From positions 1 to 9,623 of the forward strand of contig JBAZCN010000128.1 of NCBI GenBank assembly GCA_041655035.1: a stretch of 9,623 bases of DNA, read 5' to 3'. Below the pieces are notes generated by a model that made no database searches, had not been told where the DNA came from, and saw only the letters and a program-made list of their open reading frames with translations. The stretch is from NAT127 sp041655035. GTDB taxonomy: Bacteria > Pseudomonadota > Gammaproteobacteria > Pseudomonadales > Porticoccaceae. Of the stretch, positions 1-6,880 are shown piece by piece (within the stretch, counting starts at the first letter, position 1; each line of letters begins with the position of its first letter). Position numbers and translations under genes: made by a program.

Positions 1-83
1 CCCCGCCCCGCGGAGGGGGGGCGCGGAGCGGAGGCGTGCGGATACCCTGCCCGGCGGCGGGCTGCCATCGGGCTGGCTGGCGG
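1..83 (-). other. Region downstream of ftsZ, with weak hairpin potential
   Basis: No gene is seen in these 83 bases. Two G+C-rich inverted repeats are visible. One is five base pairs with a four-base loop at 49-62 (GCCCG/CGGGC). The other is six base pairs with an eight-base loop at 4-23 (CGCCCC/GGGGCG). Neither is followed by a T-run on the minus strand inside the window, and the second sits at the window edge. A terminator or attenuator between ftsZ and the next gene is possible but not shown, because the bases further downstream are missing and short hairpins are common in G+C-rich DNA. Confidence 0.25.
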
Positions 84-1265
84 TCAGTCGGCCTGGCGGC
101 GGAGGAACGCCGGGATATCCAGATAGTCGAGGTCGCCATCCTGCTGGGCATGCTGCTGGTCGAGCTTGCGGGCAGCCGAACCTTCGCTCATGCCCAGACT
201 GCCGCCGCCGCGGCGCTGGATGGTCGGCCGGCCCAGGTTGTGGTAATCGGGCTCTACACGCATGCCGCGGCCGACAGGTTCCACCACTGGCGCCACCTGA
301 CGCAGTTCTTCATTGCCAAGGCCGGTGGCCACTACCGTGACCCGCAGTTCGTCGCCCATCTCGTGATCGATGGCGGTGCCCACCACCACGGTGGCGCTGT
401 CGGAAGCGAACTCCTCGACGATCTCACCCACTTCGGCGAACTCGCCCAGCGACAGGCTCGGACCGGCAGTGATGTTGACCAGGATGCCGCGGGCGCCCTG
501 CAGGTTGATGTCGTCCAGCAGCGGGCTGTGGACTGCGGCTTCGGCGGCGATACGGGCGCGATCTTCGCCCGATGCGATACCGGTGCCCATCATCGCCATG
601 CCCATTTCACTCATCACCGTGCGCACGTCGGCAAAGTCGACGTTCATCATGCCGGGACGGATGATGAGGTCGGCGATCCCCTGGACAGCGCCGAGCAGCA
701 CGTTGTTGGCGGCCTTGAAGGCGTCCAGCAGACTCATGTTCTTGCCCAGCACCGCCAGCAGTTTTTCGTTGGGGATGGTGATCAGCGAGTCGACATTGTC
801 CTTGAGCTGGCGAATACCCTCCTCGGCAATGGCCATGCGCTTCTTGCCTTCGAAGGCGAACGGCCGGGTGACCACGGCAACGGTGAGAATGCCGAGTTCC
901 CGGGCGACGTCAGCGACGATCGGCGCCGCCCCGGTCCCGGTGCCGCCGCCCATGCCGGCGGTCACGAACACCATGTCGGCGCCCTGCAGCACATCGGCGA
1001 TGCGCTCGCGGTCTTCCAGGGCCGACTGGCGGCCGACTTCAGGATTGGCGCCGGCACCGAGGCCCTTGGTAACGGCGTTGCCGAGTTGCAGCAAGGTCGC
1101 GCCCTGCAGGCTTTTGAGGGCCTGGGCATCGGTATTGGCGCAGATGAACTCGACGCCCTGAACCTGGCTCTCGATCATATGCATGACAGCATTGCCGCCA
1201 CCGCCACCGACGCCGATCACTTTGATTTCCGCGCAGTCGGGAATGTTATCCACTATCTCGAACAT
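84..1265 (-). CDS. ftsZ: FtsZ, tubulin-like GTPase forming the Z-ring
   Basis: FtsZ is the cytoplasmic tubulin homologue that assembles head to tail with GTP and places the divisome at mid-cell. The 393 residues match the Pseudomonas length. The GTP-binding half has KVIGVGGGGGNAV (15-27), NTDAQAL (44-50), the tubulin signature GGGTGTG (106-112) and TRPFAFEGKKR (133-143). The T7 synergy loop NVDFADV (208-214) holds the catalytic D210 and D213. The globular core ends near 317 (VTVVATGLG). A linker of about 60 residues follows, and then the conserved tail LDYLDIPAFLRRQAD (379-393), which binds FtsA and ZipA. The ATG is the first possible start and has GAGGGG eight bases upstream. It is last in the visible cluster; lpxC would be expected further left in related genomes. 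Confidence 0.98.
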   Translation of the reverse strand: MFEIVDNIPDCAEIKVIGVGGGGGNAVMHMIESQVQGVEFICANTDAQALKSLQGATLLQLGNAVTKGLGAGANPEVGRQSALEDRERIADVLQGADMVFVTAGMGGGTGTGAAPIVADVARELGILTVAVVTRPFAFEGKKRMAIAEEGIRQLKDNVDSLITIPNEKLLAVLGKNMSLLDAFKAANNVLLGAVQGIADLIIRPGMMNVDFADVRTVMSEMGMAMMGTGIASGEDRARIAAEAAVHSPLLDDINLQGARGILVNITAGPSLSLGEFAEVGEIVEEFASDSATVVVGTAIDHEMGDELRVTVVATGLGNEELRQVAPVVEPVGRGMRVEPDYHNLGRPTIQRRGGGSLGMSEGSAARKLDQQHAQQDGDLDYLDIPAFLRRQAD

Positions 1266-1348
1266 ACTATTTACCCCTCGATTGATTAACTAACAAAAAA
1301 ACCACTTTATCTTCAGCGCCGCCTGCGACCCATTGGCCGCCGCCAGAG
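1266..1348 (-). promoter_or_regulatory. ftsA-ftsZ spacer, A+T-rich ftsZ leader
   Basis: This 83-base spacer is the longest gap inside the cluster. Its half next to ftsA is G+C-rich like the genes. The last 50 bases before ftsZ drop to about 30 percent G+C, with a run of seven T on the minus strand and TTAGTTAATCAATC. GAGGGG at 1274-1279 sits eight bases before the ftsZ ATG and is a clear ribosome site. GATAAA on the minus strand is a weak -10 candidate without a convincing -35, so I do not call a promoter. An unstructured leader that favours strong ftsZ translation is an inference from composition alone. Confidence 0.5.
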
Positions 1349-2599
1349 CTAGAGATTCCCTTGGAACAGGCCCTTCAGCCTGACCAGCAAATTGTCCATC
1401 ACGCCGCTTTTCTCCTTGCCGCGGCGCTGGTGTACCCGACTGCCGTCGTGGTGCTGCTGCAGGCCGTACAGCAGCAGCCCGACGCCAGTGGAATAAATCG
1501 GATTGTTGACGATGTCGGTGAGCCCGCGGATGTCCTGGGGCGCGCCGACCCGCACCGGCATGTGAAAGATTTCCTCCGCCAGTTCCACCACGCCTTCCAT
1601 CTTGGCGGTGCCGCCGGTCAGCACGATGCCCGCCGCCATCAGGTCCTCGTAGCCGCTGCGCCGCAGCTCCGCCTGGACCATCGAGAACAGCTCGTCATAG
1701 CGGGGCTCGACGACCTCGGCCAACGCCTGGCGGGACAGGTCGCGCGGCGAACGGTCGCCGACACTGGGCACCTTGATGGTTTCGTCCGGCCCGGCGAGCT
1801 TGGCCAGTGCGCAGGCATAGCGGATCTTCAGCTCCTCGGCGTGGGGCGTCGGGGTGCGCAACGCCATCGCGATGTCGTTGGTGACCTGGTCGCCGGCGAT
1901 GGGGATCACCCCGGTGTGGCGGATGGCTCCGTCGGAAAAGATGGCGATATCGGTGGTGCCGCCACCGATATCCACCAGGCACACCCCGAGCTGCTTTTCA
2001 TCCGCGGTGAGCACCGCATGGCTGGAAGCCAGCTGCTCGAGAATGATGTCCTCCACTTCGAGGCCGCAACGGCGAATGCACTTCTTGACGTTCTGGGCGG
2101 CGTTGGCCGCGCAGGTGACCAGATGGACCTTGGCTTCGAGGCGCACCCCGGACATGCCCATCGGCTCCTTCACGCCCTCCTGGTTGTCGATGATGAACTC
2201 CTGGGGCAACACATGGAGGATTTCCTGGTCGGCGGGGATGGCCACCGCCCGGGCGGCGTCGATGACCCGCTCGATATCCTGCTGCAACACTTCCCGGTCG
2301 CGGATGGCGACGATGCCATGGGAGTTGAGGCTGCGGATATGGCTGCCGGCGATACCGGCATAGACCGAGTGGATATGGCAGCCGGCCATCAGCTCGGCCT
2401 CTTCGATGGCCCTCTGGATGGCGTGGACGGTGGATTCGATATTGACCACCACGCCCTTTTTCATGCCGGACGACGCATGCATGCCGGTGCCAACGATCTC
2501 GAGCTTGCCCTCGGGGCCCGCAACCCCGACGATCGCCACCACCTTGGAGGTACCGATGTCCAGCCCCACGATCATTTGTTCATTGCTGGCATTAGCCAT
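1349..2599 (-). CDS. ftsA: FtsA, actin-like membrane anchor of the Z-ring
   Basis: FtsA is an actin-family ATPase that polymerises under the membrane, tethers FtsZ and signals to FtsQBL, FtsW and FtsI. The 416 residues are the usual length. The phosphate 1 motif is GLDIGTSK (12-19). The FtsA-specific 1C domain follows (about 85-165). The phosphate 2 motif is VDIGGGTTDIAIF (209-221) and the adenosine motif is GIVLTGGTAKMEG (324-336). The end carries a basic linker (about 383-400) and an amphipathic helix, NLLVRLKGLFQG (403-414), which is the membrane-targeting sequence. The ATG at 2599 has AGAGGA six bases upstream (2606-2611). The gene is not overlapped with ftsQ but follows after a 51-base spacer, so it is translated from its own site. 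Strong agreement with Pseudomonas FtsA as I recall it. Confidence 0.97.
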   Translation of the reverse strand: MANASNEQMIVGLDIGTSKVVAIVGVAGPEGKLEIVGTGMHASSGMKKGVVVNIESTVHAIQRAIEEAELMAGCHIHSVYAGIAGSHIRSLNSHGIVAIRDREVLQQDIERVIDAARAVAIPADQEILHVLPQEFIIDNQEGVKEPMGMSGVRLEAKVHLVTCAANAAQNVKKCIRRCGLEVEDIILEQLASSHAVLTADEKQLGVCLVDIGGGTTDIAIFSDGAIRHTGVIPIAGDQVTNDIAMALRTPTPHAEELKIRYACALAKLAGPDETIKVPSVGDRSPRDLSRQALAEVVEPRYDELFSMVQAELRRSGYEDLMAAGIVLTGGTAKMEGVVELAEEIFHMPVRVGAPQDIRGLTDIVNNPIYSTGVGLLLYGLQQHHDGSRVHQRRGKEKSGVMDNLLVRLKGLFQGNL

Positions 2600-2650
2600 T
2601 TATCGTCCTCTTCAAAGAAATTGCCCTTCCACTGTTCATGACTACTGTGC

Positions 2651-3430
2651 TCATGGTTGCTGTTGCTCGCTTTTCGGTTTCCACCGCACGGCGACACCAT
2701 TGCCGTAGCGGATGTCGATATTGTCTATCTGGTCGAGACGCACCCTCAGCGCCTTGTCCCAGACCTTGAGGAAGCGCTGGATTTTCTCCGCCACCTGATC
2801 GCGGCCCACCACCATGGTCGGGCCGTCGGTGAAGCGCAGATGCCAGCCGCCGCGCTGGCCCATGCGGAATTCGACGATGCGCAGCCCGGTGGCCTGCAGC
2901 AACTGGGTGAACAACCGATACTGCTGCATCACCTGGCGCTCCATGCCCTCGGGCCCGGCCAGCAGCGGCAGATCCTTGAGCTGCCCGGCATTGTCGACGT
3001 CGAGCGGCAGGCCCCGGTTGTTGAGAAAACCGCTGTCACTCCAGCGGGCGATCGGGGTTTCCTCATTGATCACGATGACCAACTCGTTTGGCCACTGCCG
3101 CCGCGCGGTGGCGGACGCCACCCAGGGGTGGGCCTCGAGTCCCTCGCGGATGCGATCGAGATCGAGGCTGAGAAACCCGCCGCTGAGATTGGCGGCGACG
3201 ATCTGCTCCACCTCCCGGGTGCTGATATGGTCGATCCGGCCATCGACGCCGATCAGCGCGATCGGCACGTCGAGCTTGTCGTAGAGCAGATGCATTCCCC
3301 AGGCGCCACCGGCGAGAACGCCAATGCCGAGAGTCGCCACCGCGACTCGGGTGAACAGGCCGCGGCGCGGCGCGGCCTGCCGCCGCGCCGCCACTGGCTG
3401 CTCCATCCGCCACCCGGTGCTGTAGTTCAC
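2651..3430 (-). CDS. ftsQ: FtsQ, cell division protein of the FtsQBL complex
   Basis: FtsQ is a bitopic inner-membrane protein that binds FtsB and FtsL and helps to recruit and control the late divisome. With the GTG start at 3430 it has 259 residues (E. coli has 276). It shows a basic cytoplasmic tail (about 1-25, with RRQAAPRR), one transmembrane helix (about 27-49), a POTRA domain (about 55-125, with VEQIVAANLSGGFLSLDLDR and HPWVASATARRQWPNELVI) and a periplasmic beta domain (about 125-245, with NEETPIARW and DIRYGNGVAVRWK). The GTG overlaps the ddlB stop by four bases and has a G-run five bases upstream. An ATG eight codons later (3406) is the alternative. The open frame continues further upstream inside ddlB, but that part is arginine- and glycine-rich and reads as a shadow of ddlB. 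Confidence 0.94.
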   Translation of the reverse strand: MNYSTGWRMEQPVAARRQAAPRRGLFTRVAVATLGIGVLAGGAWGMHLLYDKLDVPIALIGVDGRIDHISTREVEQIVAANLSGGFLSLDLDRIREGLEAHPWVASATARRQWPNELVIVINEETPIARWSDSGFLNNRGLPLDVDNAGQLKDLPLLAGPEGMERQVMQQYRLFTQLLQATGLRIVEFRMGQRGGWHLRFTDGPTMVVGRDQVAEKIQRFLKVWDKALRVRLDQIDNIDIRYGNGVAVRWKPKSEQQQP

Positions 3431-4377
3431 TGCCGCCCCCCCGCCAGGGTGCCGGCGAGAATGCGTATCACCAGCTCGTCGAAGCCGATGCCCAGCGCCT
3501 TCGCCGCCATCGGCACCAGGCTGTGATCTGTCATCCCCGGCACGGTATTGACTTCCAGCAGCTGGAAGTTGCCGCTGCCGTCCAGCATCAGGTCGACACG
3601 CCCCCAACCGCTGCAGCCGAGGCTGTCGAACGCCGCCAGGGACAGCGCCTTGAGTTCTTCCTCGCGCTCGGGAGGCAGGCCGCAGGGGCACAGGTAGCGG
3701 GTGTCATCCGCCAGGTACTTGGCTTCGTAGTCGTAAAAACCGCGATCCGTTTCCAGTCTGATGGGGGGCAGCGCCTCGCCGTCGAGAATCGCCACCGTGT
3801 ATTCGGCCCCGGACAGCCAGGCCTCGGCGATCACCTCGTCGCCGAGCGCTGCCGCCGCCCGCCAGGCGGCGGCCAGTTCCTCCGCGGTGGCGGCGCGGGC
3901 CATGCCGATGCTCGACCCTTCGCGGGTCGGCTTGACCATCGCCACGCCGCCCAGGGAATCCAGCGAGCGCTGCCAGTCGGTGTCGGCCTCGAGCACCGCG
4001 AAGCCGGCAGTGGGCAGCCCCAGGCCCAGCCACAACTGCTTGGTGCGCATCTTGTCCATCGCCAGCGCCGAGGCCAGCACGCCGCTGCCGGTATAGGGCA
4101 GGCCGAGAAATTCCAGGGCGCCCTGCAGGGTGCCGTCCTCGCCGCCCGGACCGTGGAGGACGATGAACACCCGGTCGGGAGCCAGGGCCTCGAGCTGCGG
4201 GACGATGCCCCGGCCGACGTCGATACCAACGGCGTCGACGCCCCTGGCGCGCAACGCCTCGAGCACTGCCACACCGCCGGCGAGGGAGACCTTGCGCTCC
4301 GCCGAGGTGCCGCCGTAGAGCACCGCCACCTTGCCAAATCGTTCAACCATGTCTGTTTTTACTGTCTCCGTATTCAT
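3427..4377 (-). CDS. ddlB: DdlB, D-alanine:D-alanine ligase
   Basis: This is the cytoplasmic ATP-grasp ligase that joins two D-alanines. MurF later adds the dipeptide to the UDP-MurNAc-tripeptide. With the ATG at 4377 it has 316 residues (E. coli DdlB has 306). Seen in order: VLYGGTSAERKVSL (19-32) with the substrate-binding Glu at 27, LHGPGGEDGTLQG (74-86), MVKPTREGSSIGM (147-159) with the conserved Ser pair, FYDYEAKYL (214-222) with the Tyr that decides dipeptide specificity, GRVDLML (259-265) and LLEVNTVPGMTDHSLVP (273-289). D262, E275 and N277 are the expected magnesium ligands. A Tyr at 221 rather than Phe fits D-Ala-D-Ala and not D-Ala-D-lactate. The start shares one base with the murC stop (TGATG). 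An internal ATG at 4350 would give 307 or 308 residues, nearer the usual length. Confidence 0.95.
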   Translation of the reverse strand: MNTETVKTDMVERFGKVAVLYGGTSAERKVSLAGGVAVLEALRARGVDAVGIDVGRGIVPQLEALAPDRVFIVLHGPGGEDGTLQGALEFLGLPYTGSGVLASALAMDKMRTKQLWLGLGLPTAGFAVLEADTDWQRSLDSLGGVAMVKPTREGSSIGMARAATAEELAAAWRAAAALGDEVIAEAWLSGAEYTVAILDGEALPPIRLETDRGFYDYEAKYLADDTRYLCPCGLPPEREEELKALSLAAFDSLGCSGWGRVDLMLDGSGNFQLLEVNTVPGMTDHSLVPMAAKALGIGFDELVIRILAGTLAGGRQ

Positions 4378-5804
4378 CAGTTGAGCCCCCGGTCCGCGAG
4401 CAGTCTCACCAGCTTGCTGACACTGCCGGCCCCCTGGGTGATGACGATGTCGCCACCGCGCACCAGGTTGGCGACGATGTCGGGGATATCCTCGATGCTC
4501 TGGGCATAGATCGGGTCCACCAGGCCGCGCTGGCGGATGGTGCCGCACAGCTGGCGGCTGGTGGCGCCGGGGATTTCCGCCTCGCCCGCGGCGTAGACGT
4601 CGTTGACGATCAGCACATCGCAGGTCGACAGCACCTGGACGAAATCCTCGTACAGGTCCCGGGTGCGGCTGTAGCGGTGGGGCTGGAAGATCAACACCAG
4701 GCGGCGATCCGGCCAGCCATCGCGCACCGCCTTGATGGTGGCGGCCACTTCCCGCGGATGGTGGCCGTAGTCGTCCACCAGCATGGCGCGCCCGCCCTCG
4801 ACGGGGAACTCGCCGTGAACCTCGAAGCGGCGGCCCACGCCCTGAAAACCCTCGAGCCCCTGCAAAATGGCCTGATCGTCGATGCCCTCATCGGTGCATA
4901 CCGCAATGGCGGCAGTGGCGTTGAGCACATTGTGGACACCGGGAATATTCAGCTTCACCGCCAGTGGCGCCAGCCCTTCCGGGCGGTGGACGGTGAACTG
5001 GGAGGTCCGCTCCTTGAGAGACATGTCGCTGACCCGGAAGTCCGCGGCGGCGGCAAAGCCATAGGTCAAGACCGGCCGCGAGACCCGGGGGATGATGTCG
5101 CGCACGTTGGCGTCATCGAGACACAGCACCGCCAAGCCATAGAACGGCAGGTTGTGGAGGAAATCGACAAAGGTCGCGGTCAGGCGACTGAAATCGAAAC
5201 CGTAGGTCTCCATATGGTCGGCGTCGATATTGGTGACCACCGACACCATCGGCTGGAGGTGCAGGAACGAGGCGTCGCTCTCGTCCGCCTCGGCGACCAG
5301 GTAGCGGCTTTCGCCGAGCCCGGCGTTGGTGCCGGCACTGTTGACGCGGCCGCCGATGACGAACGTCGGCGCCATGCCGCCGGCGGCGAGAATGGCGGAA
5401 ATCAGGCTGGTCGTTGTGGTTTTGCCATGGGTGCCGGCCACCGCGATGCTGTGCCGGTAGCGCATCAGCTCGGCCAGCATCTCGGCGCGGCGGACCACAG
5501 GGATACGCTGGACGCGGGCCGCCTCGATCTCGGGGTTGTCGTCGCCCACCGCGGAAGACTGCACCACCACGTGGACACCGGCGACATTGCTCTCGCGGTG
5601 GCCGTAGAGAATGATTGCGCCGAGATCCGCCAGGCGCTGGGTATTGGCATTTTTCTGGAGATCGGAGCCGGAAATATCGTAGCCCTGGTTGAGCAGCACT
5701 TCGGCGATGCCACACATGCCGCTGCCGCCGATACCGACGAAATGGATGCGGCGGATGCGACGCATCTCCGGTACCCGATAGCCGCTGGTGACGGGATTGC
5801 TCAC
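4377..5804 (-). CDS. murC: MurC, UDP-N-acetylmuramate:L-alanine ligase
   Basis: MurC is the cytoplasmic ATP-dependent ligase that attaches L-alanine to UDP-MurNAc, the first amino acid of the stem peptide. With the GTG start at 5804 it has 475 residues, against about 490 in E. coli. The motifs in order are HFVGIGGSGM (21-30, nucleotide fold that binds UDP-MurNAc), AGTHGKTTT (123-131, ATP P-loop), EADESD (172-177), TNIDADHMETY (191-201), NVLNATAAIA (292-301), DDYGHHP (344-350), FQPHRYSRT (373-381) and TQGAGSV (456-462). An in-frame ATG at 5822 would add six residues, but the GTG has a perfect AGGAGG seven bases upstream and makes a four-base GTGA overlap with murG, so I prefer it. The TGA stop shares one base with the ddlB ATG. 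No murB lies next to it, unlike in some bacteria. Confidence 0.96.
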   Translation of the reverse strand: MSNPVTSGYRVPEMRRIRRIHFVGIGGSGMCGIAEVLLNQGYDISGSDLQKNANTQRLADLGAIILYGHRESNVAGVHVVVQSSAVGDDNPEIEAARVQRIPVVRRAEMLAELMRYRHSIAVAGTHGKTTTTSLISAILAAGGMAPTFVIGGRVNSAGTNAGLGESRYLVAEADESDASFLHLQPMVSVVTNIDADHMETYGFDFSRLTATFVDFLHNLPFYGLAVLCLDDANVRDIIPRVSRPVLTYGFAAAADFRVSDMSLKERTSQFTVHRPEGLAPLAVKLNIPGVHNVLNATAAIAVCTDEGIDDQAILQGLEGFQGVGRRFEVHGEFPVEGGRAMLVDDYGHHPREVAATIKAVRDGWPDRRLVLIFQPHRYSRTRDLYEDFVQVLSTCDVLIVNDVYAAGEAEIPGATSRQLCGTIRQRGLVDPIYAQSIEDIPDIVANLVRGGDIVITQGAGSVSKLVRLLADRGLN

Positions 5805-6880
5805 GACATCGCCTCCTCGCACAGCGCCGCCACCTGGCGGGCCGCATCGGGCCGCGCCAGGGCGCGGCTGCGTTCCGCCATGGCCAGCACCTGCGCCGGA
5901 TCGTCAATCAGCGCCAGCAGCCGTTGCGCCAGCAGCGCCGGCGTGAGCGCCCGCTGGGCGATGAGCTGGGCGGCGCCGTTATCCACCAACCACTGGCCGT
6001 TGTGGGTCTGGTGATCATCAATGGCTGCGGGGAACGGTATCAGCAGGGCGCCGAGCCCGGCGGCAGTCAGTTCGGATACGGTGAGGGCCCCGGCCCGGCA
6101 GACGACGAAATCCGCCCAGTGGTACGCTTCGGCCATATCGTCGATAAAAGGCTCGATACTCGCCTCGAGCTGCGCAGCCGCGTAGGCCGCGGTGGTGTCG
6201 TCGACATGGCGCCGGCCACACTGATGGCGCACCAGTGGGCGGCGGTCGGCGGCCAGCAGGGCCAGTGCGGCCGGCAGCTGCTGATTGATCGCGGCGGCGC
6301 CGAGGCTGCCGCCGAGCACCAGCAGGCGCAGCGGCCGGCGCGAGCCGACCCCGCGCCGCGCCGGCGCCGGCAGGGCGCCGATCGCGGCGCGCACCGGATT
6401 GCCGGTATAGCGGGCGCCCGCGAGCGTGCCGGGAAAGGCCTCCGCCGCCCGGGCTGCAATCCGCGCCAGAATGCGGTTGGTGGTGCCCGCCACGGCATTC
6501 TGCTCATGAATGACCAGGGGAATCCCCAGCAGCCGGGCCGCAACGCCGCCGGGGCCCGACGCGAAACCGCCAAAGCCGAGCACTACCGCCGGCCGCAGCC
6601 TGCGCACCACGCCCAGGGCCTGCCACAATGCCCGCACGATCTGCAGCGGCGCGAGCAACGTGGCGGCCAGGCCCTTGCCCCGCACGCCGGCAACCCGGAT
6701 ACAGTGCAGGGCGAGGCCCTGGGCAGGCACCAGTTGCGCCTCGATCCCGGTGCGGGTGCCGAGCCACTCGACGCGATGATCGCGGGCGCGCAGCTCCGCC
6801 GCCACCGCCAGCGCCGGGAAGACATGCCCGCCTGTACCACCCGCCATGATCAACACGCGTTTATTACCCTCGTGAGCCAC
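5801..6880 (-). CDS. murG: MurG, lipid II synthase (GlcNAc transferase)
   Basis: MurG is the membrane-associated GT-B glycosyltransferase that adds GlcNAc from UDP-GlcNAc to lipid I to give lipid II at the cytoplasmic face. It has 359 residues, the usual length. The N-terminal acceptor domain carries GGTGGH (14-19), GFGGFASGPGG (102-112) and HEQNAVAGTTNR (125-136). The C-terminal donor domain carries VLGGSLGA (188-195), RHQCGRRH (218-225), FIDDMAEAYHWAD (245-257) and CRAGALTVSEL (261-271), including the Glu expected to contact UDP-GlcNAc. I chose the GTG start at 6880, 17 bases inside ftsW, because the resulting leader MAHEGNKRVLIMAGGTGG matches the length of the E. coli start. AGGTG lies four bases upstream. 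A second GTG at 6856 preceded by GAGGG would remove eight residues and is possible. The C-terminal end overlaps the murC start. Confidence 0.96.
   Translation of the reverse strand: MAHEGNKRVLIMAGGTGGHVFPALAVAAELRARDHRVEWLGTRTGIEAQLVPAQGLALHCIRVAGVRGKGLAATLLAPLQIVRALWQALGVVRRLRPAVVLGFGGFASGPGGVAARLLGIPLVIHEQNAVAGTTNRILARIAARAAEAFPGTLAGARYTGNPVRAAIGALPAPARRGVGSRRPLRLLVLGGSLGAAAINQQLPAALALLAADRRPLVRHQCGRRHVDDTTAAYAAAQLEASIEPFIDDMAEAYHWADFVVCRAGALTVSELTAAGLGALLIPFPAAIDDHQTHNGQWLVDNGAAQLIAQRALTPALLAQRLLALIDDPAQVLAMAERSRALARPDAARQVAALCEEAMS
5812..5817 (-). promoter_or_regulatory. Ribosome binding site deciding the murC start
   Basis: The minus strand reads AGGAGG here, a full match to the anti-Shine-Dalgarno complement, seven bases before the GTG at 5804. 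It lies downstream of or on top of the alternative ATG at 5822 and so cannot serve that codon. This supports the shorter MurC start. The site is within the last codons of murG. Confidence 0.8.

Noticed and set aside
36..1289. Long open frame of 417 codons on the plus strand, opposite ftsZ, and similar frames opposite ftsA (1361-2641), ftsQ (2657-3526), murC (4677-6014), murG (5924-6967) and murD (8294-9406).
   Set aside because: These are antisense shadows of G+C-rich coding sequence. They are rich in His, Gly, Ala and Arg, match no family I recognise, and each lies against a minus-strand gene with intact diagnostic motifs.
1295..1301. Seven-T run (minus strand) between ftsA and ftsZ as a terminator.
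   Set aside because: No stable hairpin directly precedes it on the minus strand, and termination here would cut ftsZ off from the operon.
3431..3691. Upstream extension of ftsQ by 87 codons to an ATG at 3691.
   Set aside because: The added stretch lies fully within ddlB in another frame and is an Arg/Gly-rich shadow. The GTG at 3430 gives the normal FtsQ layout of tail, membrane helix and POTRA domain.
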